Shown here: positions 31,724-41,379 of the stretch, one piece after another | Layout of the letters: every line of letters starts with the position of its first letter | Position numbering within the stretch: position 1 is the stretch's first letter | NCBI RefSeq assembly: GCF_002368395.1 | Contig: NZ_AP018254.1 | Location: forward strand, 1,860,001 to 1,924,000 | Length of the DNA stretch: 64,000 nucleotides | Direction: 5' to 3' | Source of the DNA: Calothrix sp. NIES-3974 | Lineage (GTDB): Bacteria > Cyanobacteriota > Cyanobacteriia > Cyanobacteriales > Nostocaceae | Translations under genes and position numbers: made by a program | Notes under the pieces: model-generated | Database searches by the model: none | The model's input: only the letters and a program-made list of their open reading frames with translations | What the model was told of the DNA's origin: nothing

Positions 31724-32536
31724 CTACTTTAGCTTGAGAAACTTATCTAATGCGGCTACCATACTGGGAGGCCAACGGCGGATATTTCGCACCCAGTTTA
31801 AATCTTTATACCGAGTATCCAAACCAAATGCTGCCACCCAGTTACTTTCAGCCTCACCCTGCTCTCCATCAACCCATAACGCTGCTGTTAGAGCTGCACG
31901 AACATCCGCAAATTTGGGATACTTGCGCACAATTTTTTTCAATTCATGGATAGCTTCCGTTTTTTGTCCAATTTCATACAAAGCCAGTGCGTAATTTGCC
32001 CTAGCAAAAGCAAAATTAGGAGCAATTTCTGTGCATTTTTGATAATCCGCGATCGCTTCTTGCCAACGTCCCAAGCCAGCTTTTGCATTACCACGATTAT
32101 TGTATGCCATCGCATCCTTGGGATCGAGTTCGAGAACATGATTATAATCAGCGATCGCTTCTTCCCAGCGTCCTAAACCTTCTAAAGCTGTACCCCGATT
32201 TAGATAGGGGTCAGTGACGTTAGGAGCCAATTTGATGGCTTCGTCATAATCTGTTAATGCTTCTGCAAGTTTATTTTGGCTGACCCGGGAATTACCCCGA
32301 TTACTCCACACCGCAGCATTTTCCGGGTTTTTTTCCAAAATCTGCGTCCATAATTTTTCTGCTTGAGCAAATCGACCATTTTCGGTTGCGTCAAAGGCTG
32401 CATTTGCCCATTCACCAATCTGTTTGATAATGTCCGGGTTAGTACTATTTCCCATACTACCAACCTCAGCCCAAACTGGATTCACCCAGCTAAAAGTCAG
32501 CAAAAGGCTCAAAACAAAAGCAATTAGTCTAATCAT
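31724..32536 (-). CDS. Secreted TPR-repeat protein
   Basis: 270 residues. Signal peptide (LIAFVLSLLLTFSWVNPVWAE). Then four to five TPR units, for example AAVWSNRGNSRVSQNKLAEALTDYDEAI and AMAYNNRGNAKAGLGRWQEAIADYQKC. Such proteins are scaffolds for protein complexes, in cyanobacteria often in the lumen or periplasm. Partner not known. Confidence 0.82.
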   Translation of the reverse strand: MIRLIAFVLSLLLTFSWVNPVWAEVGSMGNSTNPDIIKQIGEWANAAFDATENGRFAQAEKLWTQILEKNPENAAVWSNRGNSRVSQNKLAEALTDYDEAIKLAPNVTDPYLNRGTALEGLGRWEEAIADYNHVLELDPKDAMAYNNRGNAKAGLGRWQEAIADYQKCTEIAPNFAFARANYALALYEIGQKTEAIHELKKIVRKYPKFADVRAALTAALWVDGEQGEAESNWVAAFGLDTRYKDLNWVRNIRRWPPSMVAALDKFLKLK

Positions 32537-32589
32537 TCTCTGTCCGACCGCGTTCCTTGATCATAATCATTTTATCGATATTCAGTCTC

Positions 32590-32755
32590 AGAGAGATTAT
32601 TTTCCAGTTATACCAATTTGTAATTCGTAATAGCCTGCGGCAAAGCTTCGCGTACGTAATACCCGCTACGCGGGGAGCAAACCAAGCTACGTAATAGCCT
32701 GCGGTAAGCTGTTACGCGTCTACGTAATTCGTACTCCCTACTCCCTATTCCCAAG
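32590..32755. repeat. Palindromic repeat cluster between ssb and the TPR gene
   Basis: 'cgtaatagcctgcgg' occurs twice within 90 bp along with 'cttcgcgtacgtaat', 'cccgctacgcggg' and 'gttacgcgtctacgtaa'. The same words occur at 10558-10595. These are compact hairpin-forming intergenic words, not coding. Confidence 0.5.
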
Positions 32756-33118
32756 CTAAAAATTATCTGGGTTAAAATCGTCCATCCCCTCCTCTCCATC
32801 GCGTTTTGAGCCTAGCAATTCTAACTGATCAACGAGAATCACCGGAGCAGTGCGATTTGCCCCTGTGCGCGCATCAACCCAACTCTCAAACTTGAGAGAC
32901 CCTTTCACGGCAATTTGTTTACCTTTGTGTACGTAATTTTTCGCAACTTCGGCGGTCTTACCCCACATTTCTAAATTAAACCAGTCGGTGTTATCTCCAT
33001 CACGGGTACGCCGATTGACTGCTAGGGTTAACCGACACTTGACACTTCCGGAATCGAAGTACTTAATATCTGGCTCGATGCCAACTCGACCAATTAGGGT
33101 GACAACATTAATACTCAT
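32756..33118 (-). CDS. ssb: Single-stranded DNA-binding protein
   Basis: 120 residues, one OB fold. MSINVVTLIGRVGIEPDIKYF, CRLTLAVNR, WFNLEMWGKTAEVAKNYVHKGKQIAVKGSLKFESW and an acidic tail ending MDDFNPDNF, which resembles the protein-interaction tip of SSB. It is shorter than E. coli SSB, as usual in cyanobacteria. It is divergent from mreB. Confidence 0.92.
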   Translation of the reverse strand: MSINVVTLIGRVGIEPDIKYFDSGSVKCRLTLAVNRRTRDGDNTDWFNLEMWGKTAEVAKNYVHKGKQIAVKGSLKFESWVDARTGANRTAPVILVDQLELLGSKRDGEEGMDDFNPDNF

Positions 33119-33452
33119 AGTTTCTGCCTTTTTAGTACTTGGGTACTGATTAGATAGTGATTTATATAATAGCGGATAGTTCTATATAAAATCTCTGTAA
33201 AATCTCCGAGCAAATGTTAGCAAACGTTAAGTTGATAAAAATTACTCCAATTGGGCACTAAAAACTTGCGGATATACGGAGAGAGTCGGAGAATAACAGA
33301 GAGTAGGAGTCTGAGATAGAGTAAAGATTACCAAAAGTTACATAAAACATAGTCTGCTTTACTAGACTCGGAATAAAAAAAGTAATAGAATCCAGCACGA
33401 TTCTATCTTACGATCGTAGTCAAAAGTATTGCAAATAGGGGGCGAAAGAGGC
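33119..33452. other. ssb-mreB divergent promoter region
   Basis: 334 bp without a gene. AT-rich stretches on both sides could carry promoters; none can be fixed by eye. Confidence 0.4.
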
Positions 33453-34490
33453 GTGGGTCTTTTCAGCAAGTTTAATTTGTCGCGGGATATGGGTATCGAT
33501 CTCGGTACCGCTAATACCCTGGTGTATGTTTCTGGTAAGGGGATCGTGCTACAGGAGCCTTCGGTGGTGGCGATTGACCAAACCGAAAAAATTGCCTTGG
33601 CTGTTGGCGAGGAAGCAAAAAAAATGCTAGGTCGGACTCCTGGAAATGTGGTTGCTCTCCGTCCTTTACGGGATGGCGTGATTGCCGACTTCGATACTGC
33701 TGAGTTAATGTTAAAAAACTTTATCCAGCGTGTAAACGAAGGTAAAGCTTTGGTATTACCCCGGATTGTGATTGGGATTCCCAGTGGTGTGACGGGGGTG
33801 GAACGACGAGCGGTGATGGATGCAGCAGCGCAAGCGGGAGCGAGGGAGGTATACTTAATCGATGAGCCAGTAGCAGCTGCAATTGGTGCAGGTTTACCTG
33901 TGGCTGACCCCACTGGCAATATGATTATTGACATTGGTGGGGGTACTACCGAGGTTGCAATTTTAAGTTTGCAAGGGACGGTTTTGAGTGAATCGGTACG
34001 GATTGCTGGGGACGAGTTGACCGAATCCATTGTCCAGTATATGAAAAAAGTTCATAATTTGGTCATTGGTGAGCGGACTGCTGAAGATATCAAAATCCGC
34101 ATAGGTTCAGCCTATCCCACGGTGGAAGATGAAGAGGCGATTATGGAGGTGCGGGGTCTACACCTACTATCCGGATTGCCGCGTACAGTCACCATCAAAG
34201 GTCCAGAAATTCGGGAAAGTATGTCCGAACCCCTATCGGTAATTATCGAAGCTGTCAAGCGAACTTTAGAGAGAACTCCACCGGAATTGGCTGCGGATAT
34301 CATCGATCGTGGTATCATGTTGGCTGGTGGTGGGGCTTTACTCAAGGGTATTGATACTTTAATTAGCCATGAAACAGGAATCGTCACCCATGTGGCTGCT
34401 GACCCCTTAAGTTGTGTAGTTTTGGGTACAGGTCGTGTGTTGGAGAACTTCAAACAGCACGAACGGGTTTTCAGCGCTCGTTCTCGTTAG
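33453..34490 (+). CDS. mreB: Rod shape-determining protein MreB
   Basis: 345 residues from the GTG at 33453. A start eight codons upstream is possible, but GLFSKFNLSRDMGIDLGTAN directly after the GTG matches cyanobacterial MreB N-termini. Actin-like ATPase that organises the cell-wall synthesis machinery. GIDLGTANTLVY (phosphate 1), DIGGGTTEVAIL (phosphate 2) and GIMLAGGGALLKGID (adenosine) are present. First gene of mreB-mreC-mreD. Confidence 0.95.
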   Translation: MGLFSKFNLSRDMGIDLGTANTLVYVSGKGIVLQEPSVVAIDQTEKIALAVGEEAKKMLGRTPGNVVALRPLRDGVIADFDTAELMLKNFIQRVNEGKALVLPRIVIGIPSGVTGVERRAVMDAAAQAGAREVYLIDEPVAAAIGAGLPVADPTGNMIIDIGGGTTEVAILSLQGTVLSESVRIAGDELTESIVQYMKKVHNLVIGERTAEDIKIRIGSAYPTVEDEEAIMEVRGLHLLSGLPRTVTIKGPEIRESMSEPLSVIIEAVKRTLERTPPELAADIIDRGIMLAGGGALLKGIDTLISHETGIVTHVAADPLSCVVLGTGRVLENFKQHERVFSARSR

Positions 34491-34693
34491 CGATCGCCTG
34501 ACGTTTCAGTTTGACTAGACCAACACTAGCATTTTATCGTTAAGGTGTTGGATTCAGTTTGCATGAATCCAATATTCCCCCAATATTTTATTTCTGTTGT
34601 CTTCACATAGTATGTTGTTCTATCGTACTATGTCGTGTTTTTTTATTTTTTAGTTTGTTGTCCGTGAATTGCAACTAGAGTTTTTAGGTATAT

Positions 34694-35500
34694 ATGTATA
34701 CAGCACGTCGATGGTGGGAGCGTCGGGGCTTACAAATTAGTCTGTTAGGGTTAGTTGTTGGCGGGGCGCTAATTTTGCGGCAAACTCAGGGTGCTGCACT
34801 CTGGGAGATATATCAGGGGGTAACTGGTCCTTTACAGGAGGCATTATCCGCAATGCCAAGCCAACAAGAACAGTTAAACGATGCTCGGATTATGGAGTTG
34901 CAGACGCAGGTGGTGCGTTTGCAAAGTGAAAATGAGAACTTGAGGAAATTAAACGCCTACATTGAGAAAGACCCCAGGAAAGTCAAACCGATTATTGCCC
35001 GTGTAATTGCTCGAAGTGGGGATAATTGGTGGCAGCAGGTGACACTAAATCGTGGAAGCAGTGAAGGTGTAGAGGAAGGGTCTATTGTCCAAGCAGAGGG
35101 GGGTTTAATCGGTCGCATAGAATCGGTAACTTCCAATACAAGTCGGGTATTATTAGTAAGCGATTTTCAGAGTCAAATCGGGGTGACAATTGGTCGGACG
35201 GGAGCAAAGGGTGTATTACGCGGGAACGGCTCTTCGGAAGCGATATTGGAGTTTTACGAGAAAGTACCTAATGTTAAAATAGGCGACTTAGTTTCTACTT
35301 CTACCTATAGTCAGAAATTTCCCTCTGGTTTATCTGTAGGACAAATTAAATCTTTAGATTTGGAGAGACTACCAGCTTCCGCAGCCCAAGTAGAATTATT
35401 CCCACCGATTCGTTCCCTAGATTGGGTGAAAATATATCCAAACCCAGAAAATAAGTTAGAACAAACCACAGAAAAATCTAGTACAACTCAGCCAAAGTGA
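34694..35500 (+). CDS. mreC: Rod shape-determining protein MreC
   Basis: 268 residues. One membrane segment near the N-terminus (LQISLLGLVVGGALIL), a coiled coil of about 40 residues (ARIMELQTQVVRLQSENENLRKLN split by turns), then the paired beta-barrel region with WWQQVTLNRGSSEGVEEGSIV and LVSDFQSQIGVTIGRTGAKGVLRG. Links cytoplasmic MreB with the wall enzymes. It lies 203 bp after mreB. Confidence 0.9.
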   Translation: MYTARRWWERRGLQISLLGLVVGGALILRQTQGAALWEIYQGVTGPLQEALSAMPSQQEQLNDARIMELQTQVVRLQSENENLRKLNAYIEKDPRKVKPIIARVIARSGDNWWQQVTLNRGSSEGVEEGSIVQAEGGLIGRIESVTSNTSRVLLVSDFQSQIGVTIGRTGAKGVLRGNGSSEAILEFYEKVPNVKIGDLVSTSTYSQKFPSGLSVGQIKSLDLERLPASAAQVELFPPIRSLDWVKIYPNPENKLEQTTEKSSTTQPK

Positions 35501-35568
35501 AAAGGCTTTCCCTCATGTACAGATAATAGAAATAAGGGTGAATGTATCAGCTTCTCTGCCATTTTTTC

Positions 35569-35738
35569 AGAGGATGTTTTAAAAGTCGATTTTAAGACTT
35601 AACAAGCTCATTTTTGGGGAGTAGGCAGCAGGGAATCGGCAGTTGTTGATAACGACAAATATTATACAGTTTGAGCCTATTTGCTGTCTTCCAGAAGTGA
35701 TTGATAAAGTATTTATTGACACTTGACAAACATCCTCT
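35569..35738. mobile_element. MITE-like element between mreC and mreD
   Basis: 170 bp with perfect 11-bp inverted ends, AGAGGATGTTT and AAACATCCTCT. There is no coding capacity. A target duplicate is not evident. It lies within the 350-bp mreC-mreD gap, which is unusually wide for this operon. Confidence 0.55.
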
Positions 35739-35850
35739 AAATGGCAGCTTTAATATCCCCCTGCTGTGCCGGAATGATTTTCCATCTCCCGTCAAAAAGT
35801 GAATATCTAATTTTGGAATTTTTGAAGCAATTTTCTCCACCCGAAGTCCG

Positions 35851-36534
35851 ATGGTTACTAATCTTTTATTTTTTCGCCGACCAAAACGCAGCCGATTTAG
35901 TTCTCCACCAGCCAAAAAACCGAAACGGAAGCCGAATGCATTATCCTTTGCAGGACAAAGAAAAGCCAAAAAACGTAAAAATCCGATTAAACCAGTGAGA
36001 AATTGGCATCCCCGCACTCGCCAAATTGTCGATGGAATCATCATTTTTGCCTCGGTGATGTTGTGTTTAATACTTATCCACACTCGCCTACCGGGAATGG
36101 AATTGCTTGGTATTGGTCCCAATTGGCTACTAATATGGGTTGTTGCTTGGAGTGTAAAACGTAACGCTTGGCAGGGTGCGTTGGCGGGTGTAATTATGGG
36201 TCTATTGCAGGATGGGATGACAAGTCCGCACCCAACCCACGTTTTAAGTTTAGGGGTGGTAGGGTTTCTAACTGGCTTAATGCAGAAACAAAAGTTTATT
36301 CAAGAAGACTTTATTTCTATTGCGTTAATTGTATTTTTGATGACACTGTTAGCAGATACAATATTTGCTGTCCAATTAATATTTGTTGGCGATCGCTTGG
36401 CTACGGATATTTGGATGTATTACCGTAAAGTAGTATTAGCGTCAGCGATTCTCAGTAGTTTATGGGCACCTGTTGTCTATTTTCCCCTGAATCAATGGTG
36501 GCAAAAACTTCGCCAGGCAGAGCAATTTTCTTAA
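35851..36534 (+). CDS. mreD: Rod shape-determining protein MreD, with a basic N-terminal extension
   Basis: 227 residues. About 55 residues rich in Lys, Arg and Pro (PAKKPKRKPNALSF) precede a four- to five-segment membrane domain with GPNWLLIWVVAWSVKR, QGALAGVIMGLLQDG and SLGVVGFLTGLMQ, matching cyanobacterial MreD. The start is uncertain: the basic part is in frame and may be a real cytoplasmic tail or may be over-extended. It follows mreC after the MITE-containing gap. Confidence 0.82.
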   Translation: MVTNLLFFRRPKRSRFSSPPAKKPKRKPNALSFAGQRKAKKRKNPIKPVRNWHPRTRQIVDGIIIFASVMLCLILIHTRLPGMELLGIGPNWLLIWVVAWSVKRNAWQGALAGVIMGLLQDGMTSPHPTHVLSLGVVGFLTGLMQKQKFIQEDFISIALIVFLMTLLADTIFAVQLIFVGDRLATDIWMYYRKVVLASAILSSLWAPVVYFPLNQWWQKLRQAEQFS

Positions 36535-36602
36535 TTGTAGGGAGTAGGGAGTGGGGAGTTGGGAATAGGCACTGAGGATTTATAGCTTTGCGATCGCTAA
36601 TT

Positions 36603-36752
36603 AGGGTCTGCGAAAAAAATTATTTTCGTGAGGTTAGGGAACGGGGAGTAGAGACGACCCGTTGGGTCGTCTGTGCAGGAAATAGTTTTAACCAAACAGA
36701 TTCCAATTTTGGTAGACTGCAAAAATTACAAATGCCAGGTTTTTAAGTCAGC
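36603..36752. mobile_element. MITE family A, copy 3, carrying a palindrome
   Basis: Begins AGGGTCTGCGAAAAAA and shares 'tttcgtgaggttagggaac', 'ggaaatagttttaacc', 'gattccaattttggtag' and 'gcaaaaattacaaatgcca' with the reverse complement of copy 1. An AGACGACCC...GGGTCGTCT palindrome (36652-36672) is nested inside. The right terminal repeat is not recognisable. Short gggagttgggaatag-type repeats lie just upstream at 36536-36570. Confidence 0.6.
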
Positions 36753-36820
36753 ATTAGATTCTTGACGAATTCAAGCTAACTTATCCATAAAATCATCAAT
36801 TTGTACTGATATATATTTTA

Positions 36821-36854
36821 AGAGACGTAGCAAATGGCTACGTCTCTTAATTTT
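36821..36854. terminator. Palindrome serving as likely terminator between mreD and crtR
   Basis: AGAGACGTAGC and GCTACGTCTCT form a perfect 11-bp stem with a 5-nt loop, followed by 'taattttta' on the plus strand and preceded by 'atatatttta' for the opposite strand. It lies between the convergent mreD and crtR genes, 30 bp beyond the crtR stop. Confidence 0.55.
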
Positions 36855-36884
36855 TAACTACTTAAATCAGCAACACCCTGTTTT

Positions 36885-37859
36885 TTATACTGAGTTTTTA
36901 TCTGGAGAATCCGACAAACAACTCGATGGGATTTCCGTGCGGGACAATGGTGATTTTTTCACCTCCTCATCATGGTGATGGAAGCGAATCCCCAGAAATA
37001 TGTCGTACAGAAATCCGAGAAAATCCTTTTTGCTTAACAGTCCCAGGGATTGGTGGGAACCCTTTGCATCCAGCAGGGGTTTCATTTCATAATAGGCAGG
37101 TTGGTATTTGTACCAGGGTATGGAAGGCCAAAGATGATGCACCAGATGGTAATTTTGTCCTAAAATGAGGATGTTTAAAATGGGGCTAGCGTAAACACGG
37201 GCATTTTTCCAGCGATCGCGTTCTTGAAATGGCCGATGGGGTAAATAATCGAAAAATAACCCCAAGGTAATTCCCACCACCAAGGAAGGTACAAACCAAA
37301 AATTGAGAATAAAGCCCAAAAAATGATATTGAACAGAAATAAATATAATTGCAGCGACAAAAGCGCGACTGAGAAACCATTCTAGTAGTTCATACTTACG
37401 CCATAAGCGACGCTTGAAAAAAAAGATTTCGTGGTAAAAAAACCGCACCGCAATTAACCACAGGGGTCCACCAGTAGATACGTAGTGGTCTGGGTCGTTT
37501 TTGGGGTCGTTAACATGGCTATGATGCTGAAGGTGAACGCGGGTAAACACAGGGAACGCGAACGCCAACATCAAAGCGCTGCTGTGACCAAGTATGGCGT
37601 TCAGAATTCGATTCCGATGGGCAGATTGATGACACGCATCGTGAATTACAGTGCCAGAAATGTGTAAAGCTAGGGTATTTAAGCCAAAACACACCCATTT
37701 ATACCATCCCCAAACCCAGTAGCCAAAGCATGACAGGATGACAATACCGACTGCTGCTAAAAACATCAACAAAGTCGGATTTAAGCCATCCGGTGCCATT
37801 AAATATTCCTTTGGCGGGATTGTCAAAGGCTTTTTTGCCTCCGCCGTCAGCATTATCAA
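36885..37859 (-). CDS. crtR: Beta-carotene hydroxylase (cyanobacterial CrtR type)
   Basis: 324 residues, membrane di-iron hydroxylase that adds hydroxyls to carotenoid rings to form zeaxanthin and related xanthophylls. The His clusters are visible in order: IHDACHQSAH, RVHLQHHSHVNDP, and YHLVHHLWPSIPWY. KPLTIPPKEYL at the N-terminus and LFFDYLPHRPFQERDRWKNARVY are CrtR hallmarks. The tail after IRFHHHDEE is longer and polar. Standing alone, convergent with mreD. Confidence 0.92.
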   Translation of the reverse strand: MIMLTAEAKKPLTIPPKEYLMAPDGLNPTLLMFLAAVGIVILSCFGYWVWGWYKWVCFGLNTLALHISGTVIHDACHQSAHRNRILNAILGHSSALMLAFAFPVFTRVHLQHHSHVNDPKNDPDHYVSTGGPLWLIAVRFFYHEIFFFKRRLWRKYELLEWFLSRAFVAAIIFISVQYHFLGFILNFWFVPSLVVGITLGLFFDYLPHRPFQERDRWKNARVYASPILNILILGQNYHLVHHLWPSIPWYKYQPAYYEMKPLLDAKGSHQSLGLLSKKDFLGFLYDIFLGIRFHHHDEEVKKSPLSRTEIPSSCLSDSPDKNSV

Positions 37860-38201
37860 CTCCTTTCAACCAAACATTACGAATATACGACAGATATCGT
37901 TCAATAATAAAGTTTTATGTAGCAAGATTTATCCAGCATGGATGCATTGGCGACAAAATTAGCGATATGATGCCAATCTAGCGGTATCGTGCAGGGTAAC
38001 TTATTCGGTGATTTGAGCAGATATTGTACGCGGTTGATGGCAAAATAATTTCGTCCGTGGGTCTGGCAAATCCCGAAATTCTGCACGAATCCAGATAGCA
38101 TTAATCGTCATTCAAGGTGATTGCGTCGGTGAGAACATAAATCAAACCGCGTATCCTTTTATGATTATTCCCAGATAGCTCCTGATATTTACCCCTCCCT
38201 T
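37860..38201. other. crtR-pyk divergent promoter region
   Basis: 342 bp between divergent genes. No terminator, repeat or small gene is evident. Confidence 0.4.
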
Positions 38202-39980
38202 ATGCAACTACGAGAATCAATCCGTCGCACAAAAATAGTCGCCACAATTGGCCCAGCTACCAGTAGTCCAGAAATGCTTAAAGCAATTATTGAAGCAGGG
38301 GCAACTACCTTAAGGCTGAATTTTTCCCACGGTTCCCATGCTGACCATCAACGTAACATTCGCTTGATTCGTCAAACCGCCTTTGAATTGAATCAGCCAG
38401 TGGCAATTTTACAGGATTTACAGGGACCGAAAATTCGTTTGGGAAAATTTGAACATGGATCGATAGTTGTGAATAAAGGCGATCGCTTTACTTTAACGAA
38501 TCGTCCCGTGGTTGGTAGCCAAGAAATAAGCTGTGTCACCTATGAGTACTTAGCTGATGAAGTCCCCGCAGGTGCAAGAATTCTCCTTGATGATGGACGT
38601 GTGGAAATGTTAGTCGAGGAGGTTAACCGTGACAAGGGTGACTTACACTGTCGCGTCACCGTGGGGGGAACCCTTTCCAATAATAAGGGGGTAAACTTCC
38701 CTGGGGTTTATCTGTCGGTCAAAGCAATGACAGAGAAAGACCGGGAAGATTTAATGTTTGGTCTTGATCAAGGTGTGGATTGGGTGGCTTTATCCTTTGT
38801 CCGTAACCCCCAAGACCTAATCGAAATCAAAGAATTAATTTCTAGCACCGGTAAACAAGTCCCCGTCATCGCCAAAATTGAAAAACATGAAGCCATTGAA
38901 CAAATGGAGGCTGTATTAGCCCTGTGTGACGGTGTAATGGTCGCCAGGGGGGATTTAGGGGTGGAACTACCTGCGGAGGATGTCCCTGTCTTACAGAAGC
39001 GTTTAATCGCCACTGCCAACCGATTGGGAATTCCGATTATTACCGCCACCCAAATGCTGGATAGTATGGTCAACAATCCCCGACCAACCCGAGCAGAGGT
39101 TTCCGACGTTGCCAACGCTATTCTCGATGGTACGGATGCGGTGATGTTATCCAATGAGACCGCCGTCGGTAAATATCCAGAGGAAGCAGTTGCCACAATG
39201 GCACGAATTGCCGAACGGATTGAACAGGAAATGGCCCAAAATAGCGATCGCCATGCTGTAGATACCCGTCGTTCCATACCTAACGCCATCAGTCAAGCAG
39301 TGGGACAAATTGCCGAACAATTGGGTGCTAGCGCCATTATGTCGCTTACTCAAAGCGGAGCTACAGCTCGTAATGTATCTAAGTTTAGGCCTCGCACACC
39401 CATTTTAGCGGTTACTCCCCACGTCAGCGTCGCTCGTCAGTTACAAATGGTCTGGGGGGTGCAACCTTTGTTGGTCTTGGATTTCCCCTCTACAGGACAA
39501 ACTTTTAAAACCGCTTTAGGAGTGGCTTTAGAACGGAATTTAGTGGCAGAAGGCGATATTGTGGTCATGACTGCTGGTACACTCCAAGGGGTATCTGGTT
39601 CCACTGATTTGATTAAAGTTGAGGTGGTAACTGCTGTCCTCGGTCAAGGTATTGGTCTGGGACAGGGTTCGGTGAGTGGACGAGCTCGAGTCACCCATAC
39701 GGCAATGGATGCTAGCAACTTTAACCCTGGTGATATTTTAGTGGCAACAGGCACAAGTGCCGATTTTGTTGATGCCATTCGCAAAGCGGCAGGTATTATT
39801 ACCGAAGAAGATAGTTTGACCAGTCACGCAGCCATCATTGGTTTGAGATTAGGTATCCCTGTAATTGTTGGTGTGTCAGGTGCTACTCAAGTTATTCGTG
39901 ATGGTGCTATTCTCACGATGGATACGGAACGCGGCTTAATATATTCTGGTGCTGTAGGAGCGACGATGGTTGGTTCGTGA
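38202..39980 (+). CDS. pyk: Pyruvate kinase with C-terminal PEP-utilising swivel domain
   Basis: 592 residues, against about 470 for the basic enzyme. Makes pyruvate and ATP from phosphoenolpyruvate. TKIVATIGPATSSPEML, LRLNFSHGSHADH, ILQDLQGPKIRLG, the catalytic VIAKIEKHEAIE and ITATQMLDSMVNNPRPTRAE are present. The last 100 residues form a PEP-utilising domain with DSLTSHAAIIGLRLGIPVIVG, as in many cyanobacterial and Bacillus enzymes; TSHA includes the phosphohistidine position, whose function in pyruvate kinases is unsettled. Confidence 0.94.
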   Translation: MQLRESIRRTKIVATIGPATSSPEMLKAIIEAGATTLRLNFSHGSHADHQRNIRLIRQTAFELNQPVAILQDLQGPKIRLGKFEHGSIVVNKGDRFTLTNRPVVGSQEISCVTYEYLADEVPAGARILLDDGRVEMLVEEVNRDKGDLHCRVTVGGTLSNNKGVNFPGVYLSVKAMTEKDREDLMFGLDQGVDWVALSFVRNPQDLIEIKELISSTGKQVPVIAKIEKHEAIEQMEAVLALCDGVMVARGDLGVELPAEDVPVLQKRLIATANRLGIPIITATQMLDSMVNNPRPTRAEVSDVANAILDGTDAVMLSNETAVGKYPEEAVATMARIAERIEQEMAQNSDRHAVDTRRSIPNAISQAVGQIAEQLGASAIMSLTQSGATARNVSKFRPRTPILAVTPHVSVARQLQMVWGVQPLLVLDFPSTGQTFKTALGVALERNLVAEGDIVVMTAGTLQGVSGSTDLIKVEVVTAVLGQGIGLGQGSVSGRARVTHTAMDASNFNPGDILVATGTSADFVDAIRKAAGIITEEDSLTSHAAIIGLRLGIPVIVGVSGATQVIRDGAILTMDTERGLIYSGAVGATMVGS

Positions 39981-40050
39981 GTGGGGGAGTGGGGGAGTGG
40001 GGAATTAACAAAAACTTTACCTCCTGATTCCTATCTTCTCCTATTCTCCC

Positions 40051-41142
40051 CTACAAATAGGCTGAAAGTACCTCAATTGTTTGCTTGGCGGTTTTTTCCC
40101 AGCTAAATTGTTTGACTCGCTGGAGACCAAGATGGGAAAGATGCGATCGCAGTTGACTATCGCTGGCAATCGTCTGCATGGCGGCTGTAATTTCTTCTAT
40201 GCTGTAGGGGTTGACAAGGATGGCTGCATCCCCTGCTACTTCTGGTAAGGAGGAAATATTAGAGGTAATTACAGGGGTTCCACAGGCCATTGCTTCCAGG
40301 ACAGGGAAACCAAAACCCTCCCAGAGACTGGGAAAGACTAATGCAGTTGCACCACTAATTAGATTTGGTAAGTCGGCAAATGGGACGTAATCTAAAAATT
40401 TTACTTGTGGAGTGATTTCTAATTCTTGAACATGGGTTTGTAGAGTGGGGGTGAATCTGCGATCGCATGGTCCCGCTAACCATAACTGGTATTCTTTCAG
40501 GTGCGATTTTTGTTTGATTAATTTGGCAAAAGATTGAATCAAACGATGGAGATTTTTATAGGGGTCTTGTCTCCCTAGATAAAGAAAATAATTTACTTCA
40601 GATTCTACCCTATATAGGTTTGGGTGAAAATGAGCAGAATTATGGGCAAGTAAAATAGGTGTAATTTTACTGCTTTTAATTCCATAATATTCCTGAATAT
40701 CTTTTGCTGTTGCTTGGGAGTTACAAATAATATGCTCTGCTTGTTTGAGTACAAAGGGCAAGTAATAACGAAAATATTGAGTCAGGGGAGAGTTTGGTTG
40801 GGGAAATCGCAAGGGAATTAAATCATGAACTTGGATAATGTAACGAGTTTTTGTGAAAATTGGTGCTTCCGGTTGGGGAGAAAATAGTAATTTCGCTTGC
40901 AGTTGGCTAGCTATTTTTGGTAATTTCAACTGTGTCCACAGCAGCCTTCGGAAATGTCCTTTTGTCCCCTGTAAGGGTGTCATATCACCGGGTATGGAAT
41001 AACAGTTAAAATCTTGATAGGTTTGAGATGTTAATAAAGTCGGTTGTAATGATTTTAAATAGGGTAACAAATTAGTAATATAATTGCTGATTCCTGTCGG
41101 TTTTTCAAAGACTATTGATAAATTAACAATTAAATCATTCAT
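40051..41142 (-). CDS. GT4-type glycosyltransferase
   Basis: 363 residues. [18 protein letters not shown] is like the N-terminal domain of mannosyl/rhamnosyl transferases; the donor domain shows [44 protein letters not shown] split over E-x7-E, and [13 protein letters not shown]. It is close to a GT2 gene and rfbA on the same strand, so a role in a deoxyhexose-containing surface polysaccharide is likely but inferred. Confidence 0.8.
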   Translation of the reverse strand: MNDLIVNLSIVFEKPTGISNYITNLLPYLKSLQPTLLTSQTYQDFNCYSIPGDMTPLQGTKGHFRRLLWTQLKLPKIASQLQAKLLFSPQPEAPIFTKTRYIIQVHDLIPLRFPQPNSPLTQYFRYYLPFVLKQAEHIICNSQATAKDIQEYYGIKSSKITPILLAHNSAHFHPNLYRVESEVNYFLYLGRQDPYKNLHRLIQSFAKLIKQKSHLKEYQLWLAGPCDRRFTPTLQTHVQELEITPQVKFLDYVPFADLPNLISGATALVFPSLWEGFGFPVLEAMACGTPVITSNISSLPEVAGDAAILVNPYSIEEITAAMQTIASDSQLRSHLSHLGLQRVKQFSWEKTAKQTIEVLSAYL

Positions 41143-41220
41143 GATTCTTTTTAATTATGATTAACAAATATTTCAATTTAATTAAGTTGATTTTATGAAT
41201 CAAATTACACGAAAAGTATA

Positions 41221-41357
41221 AGAGAATGTTTGTCAAGTATTAATTATCACTATTTCGACTATCGTCCTGACTCTGGACATGAAGTTATAAAGCGGATTTT
41301 TCCTTCGAGAGTACAGACGCGACATGTCGCATCTTTTCCCATTTCCAAAAACGATAA
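41221..41357. repeat. Dispersed repeat family C, copy 2
   Basis: 137-bp partner of 10711-10847 in the same orientation, with the nested AGACG...CATCT palindrome (41315-41334) carrying one mismatch. It lies between two glycosyltransferase genes. Confidence 0.65.
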
Positions 41358-41379
41358 TTCAAAGATTAAAAATGACTTT

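Noticed and set aside
33362-34030. 222-codon minus-strand frame opposite mreB
   Set aside because: Antisense of a strongly conserved gene, with a Ser/Thr/Pro-rich sequence typical of antisense frames.
35592-36122. 176-codon minus-strand frame overlapping mreD
   Set aside because: Lies across the MITE and the Lys/Arg-rich start of mreD; no homology or start context, whereas mreD is recognised.
39980-40015. GTGGGGGAGTGGGGGAG run after pyk as a G-quadruplex or terminator
   Set aside because: Only short low-complexity repeat of the common intergenic type; no T-run or stem.
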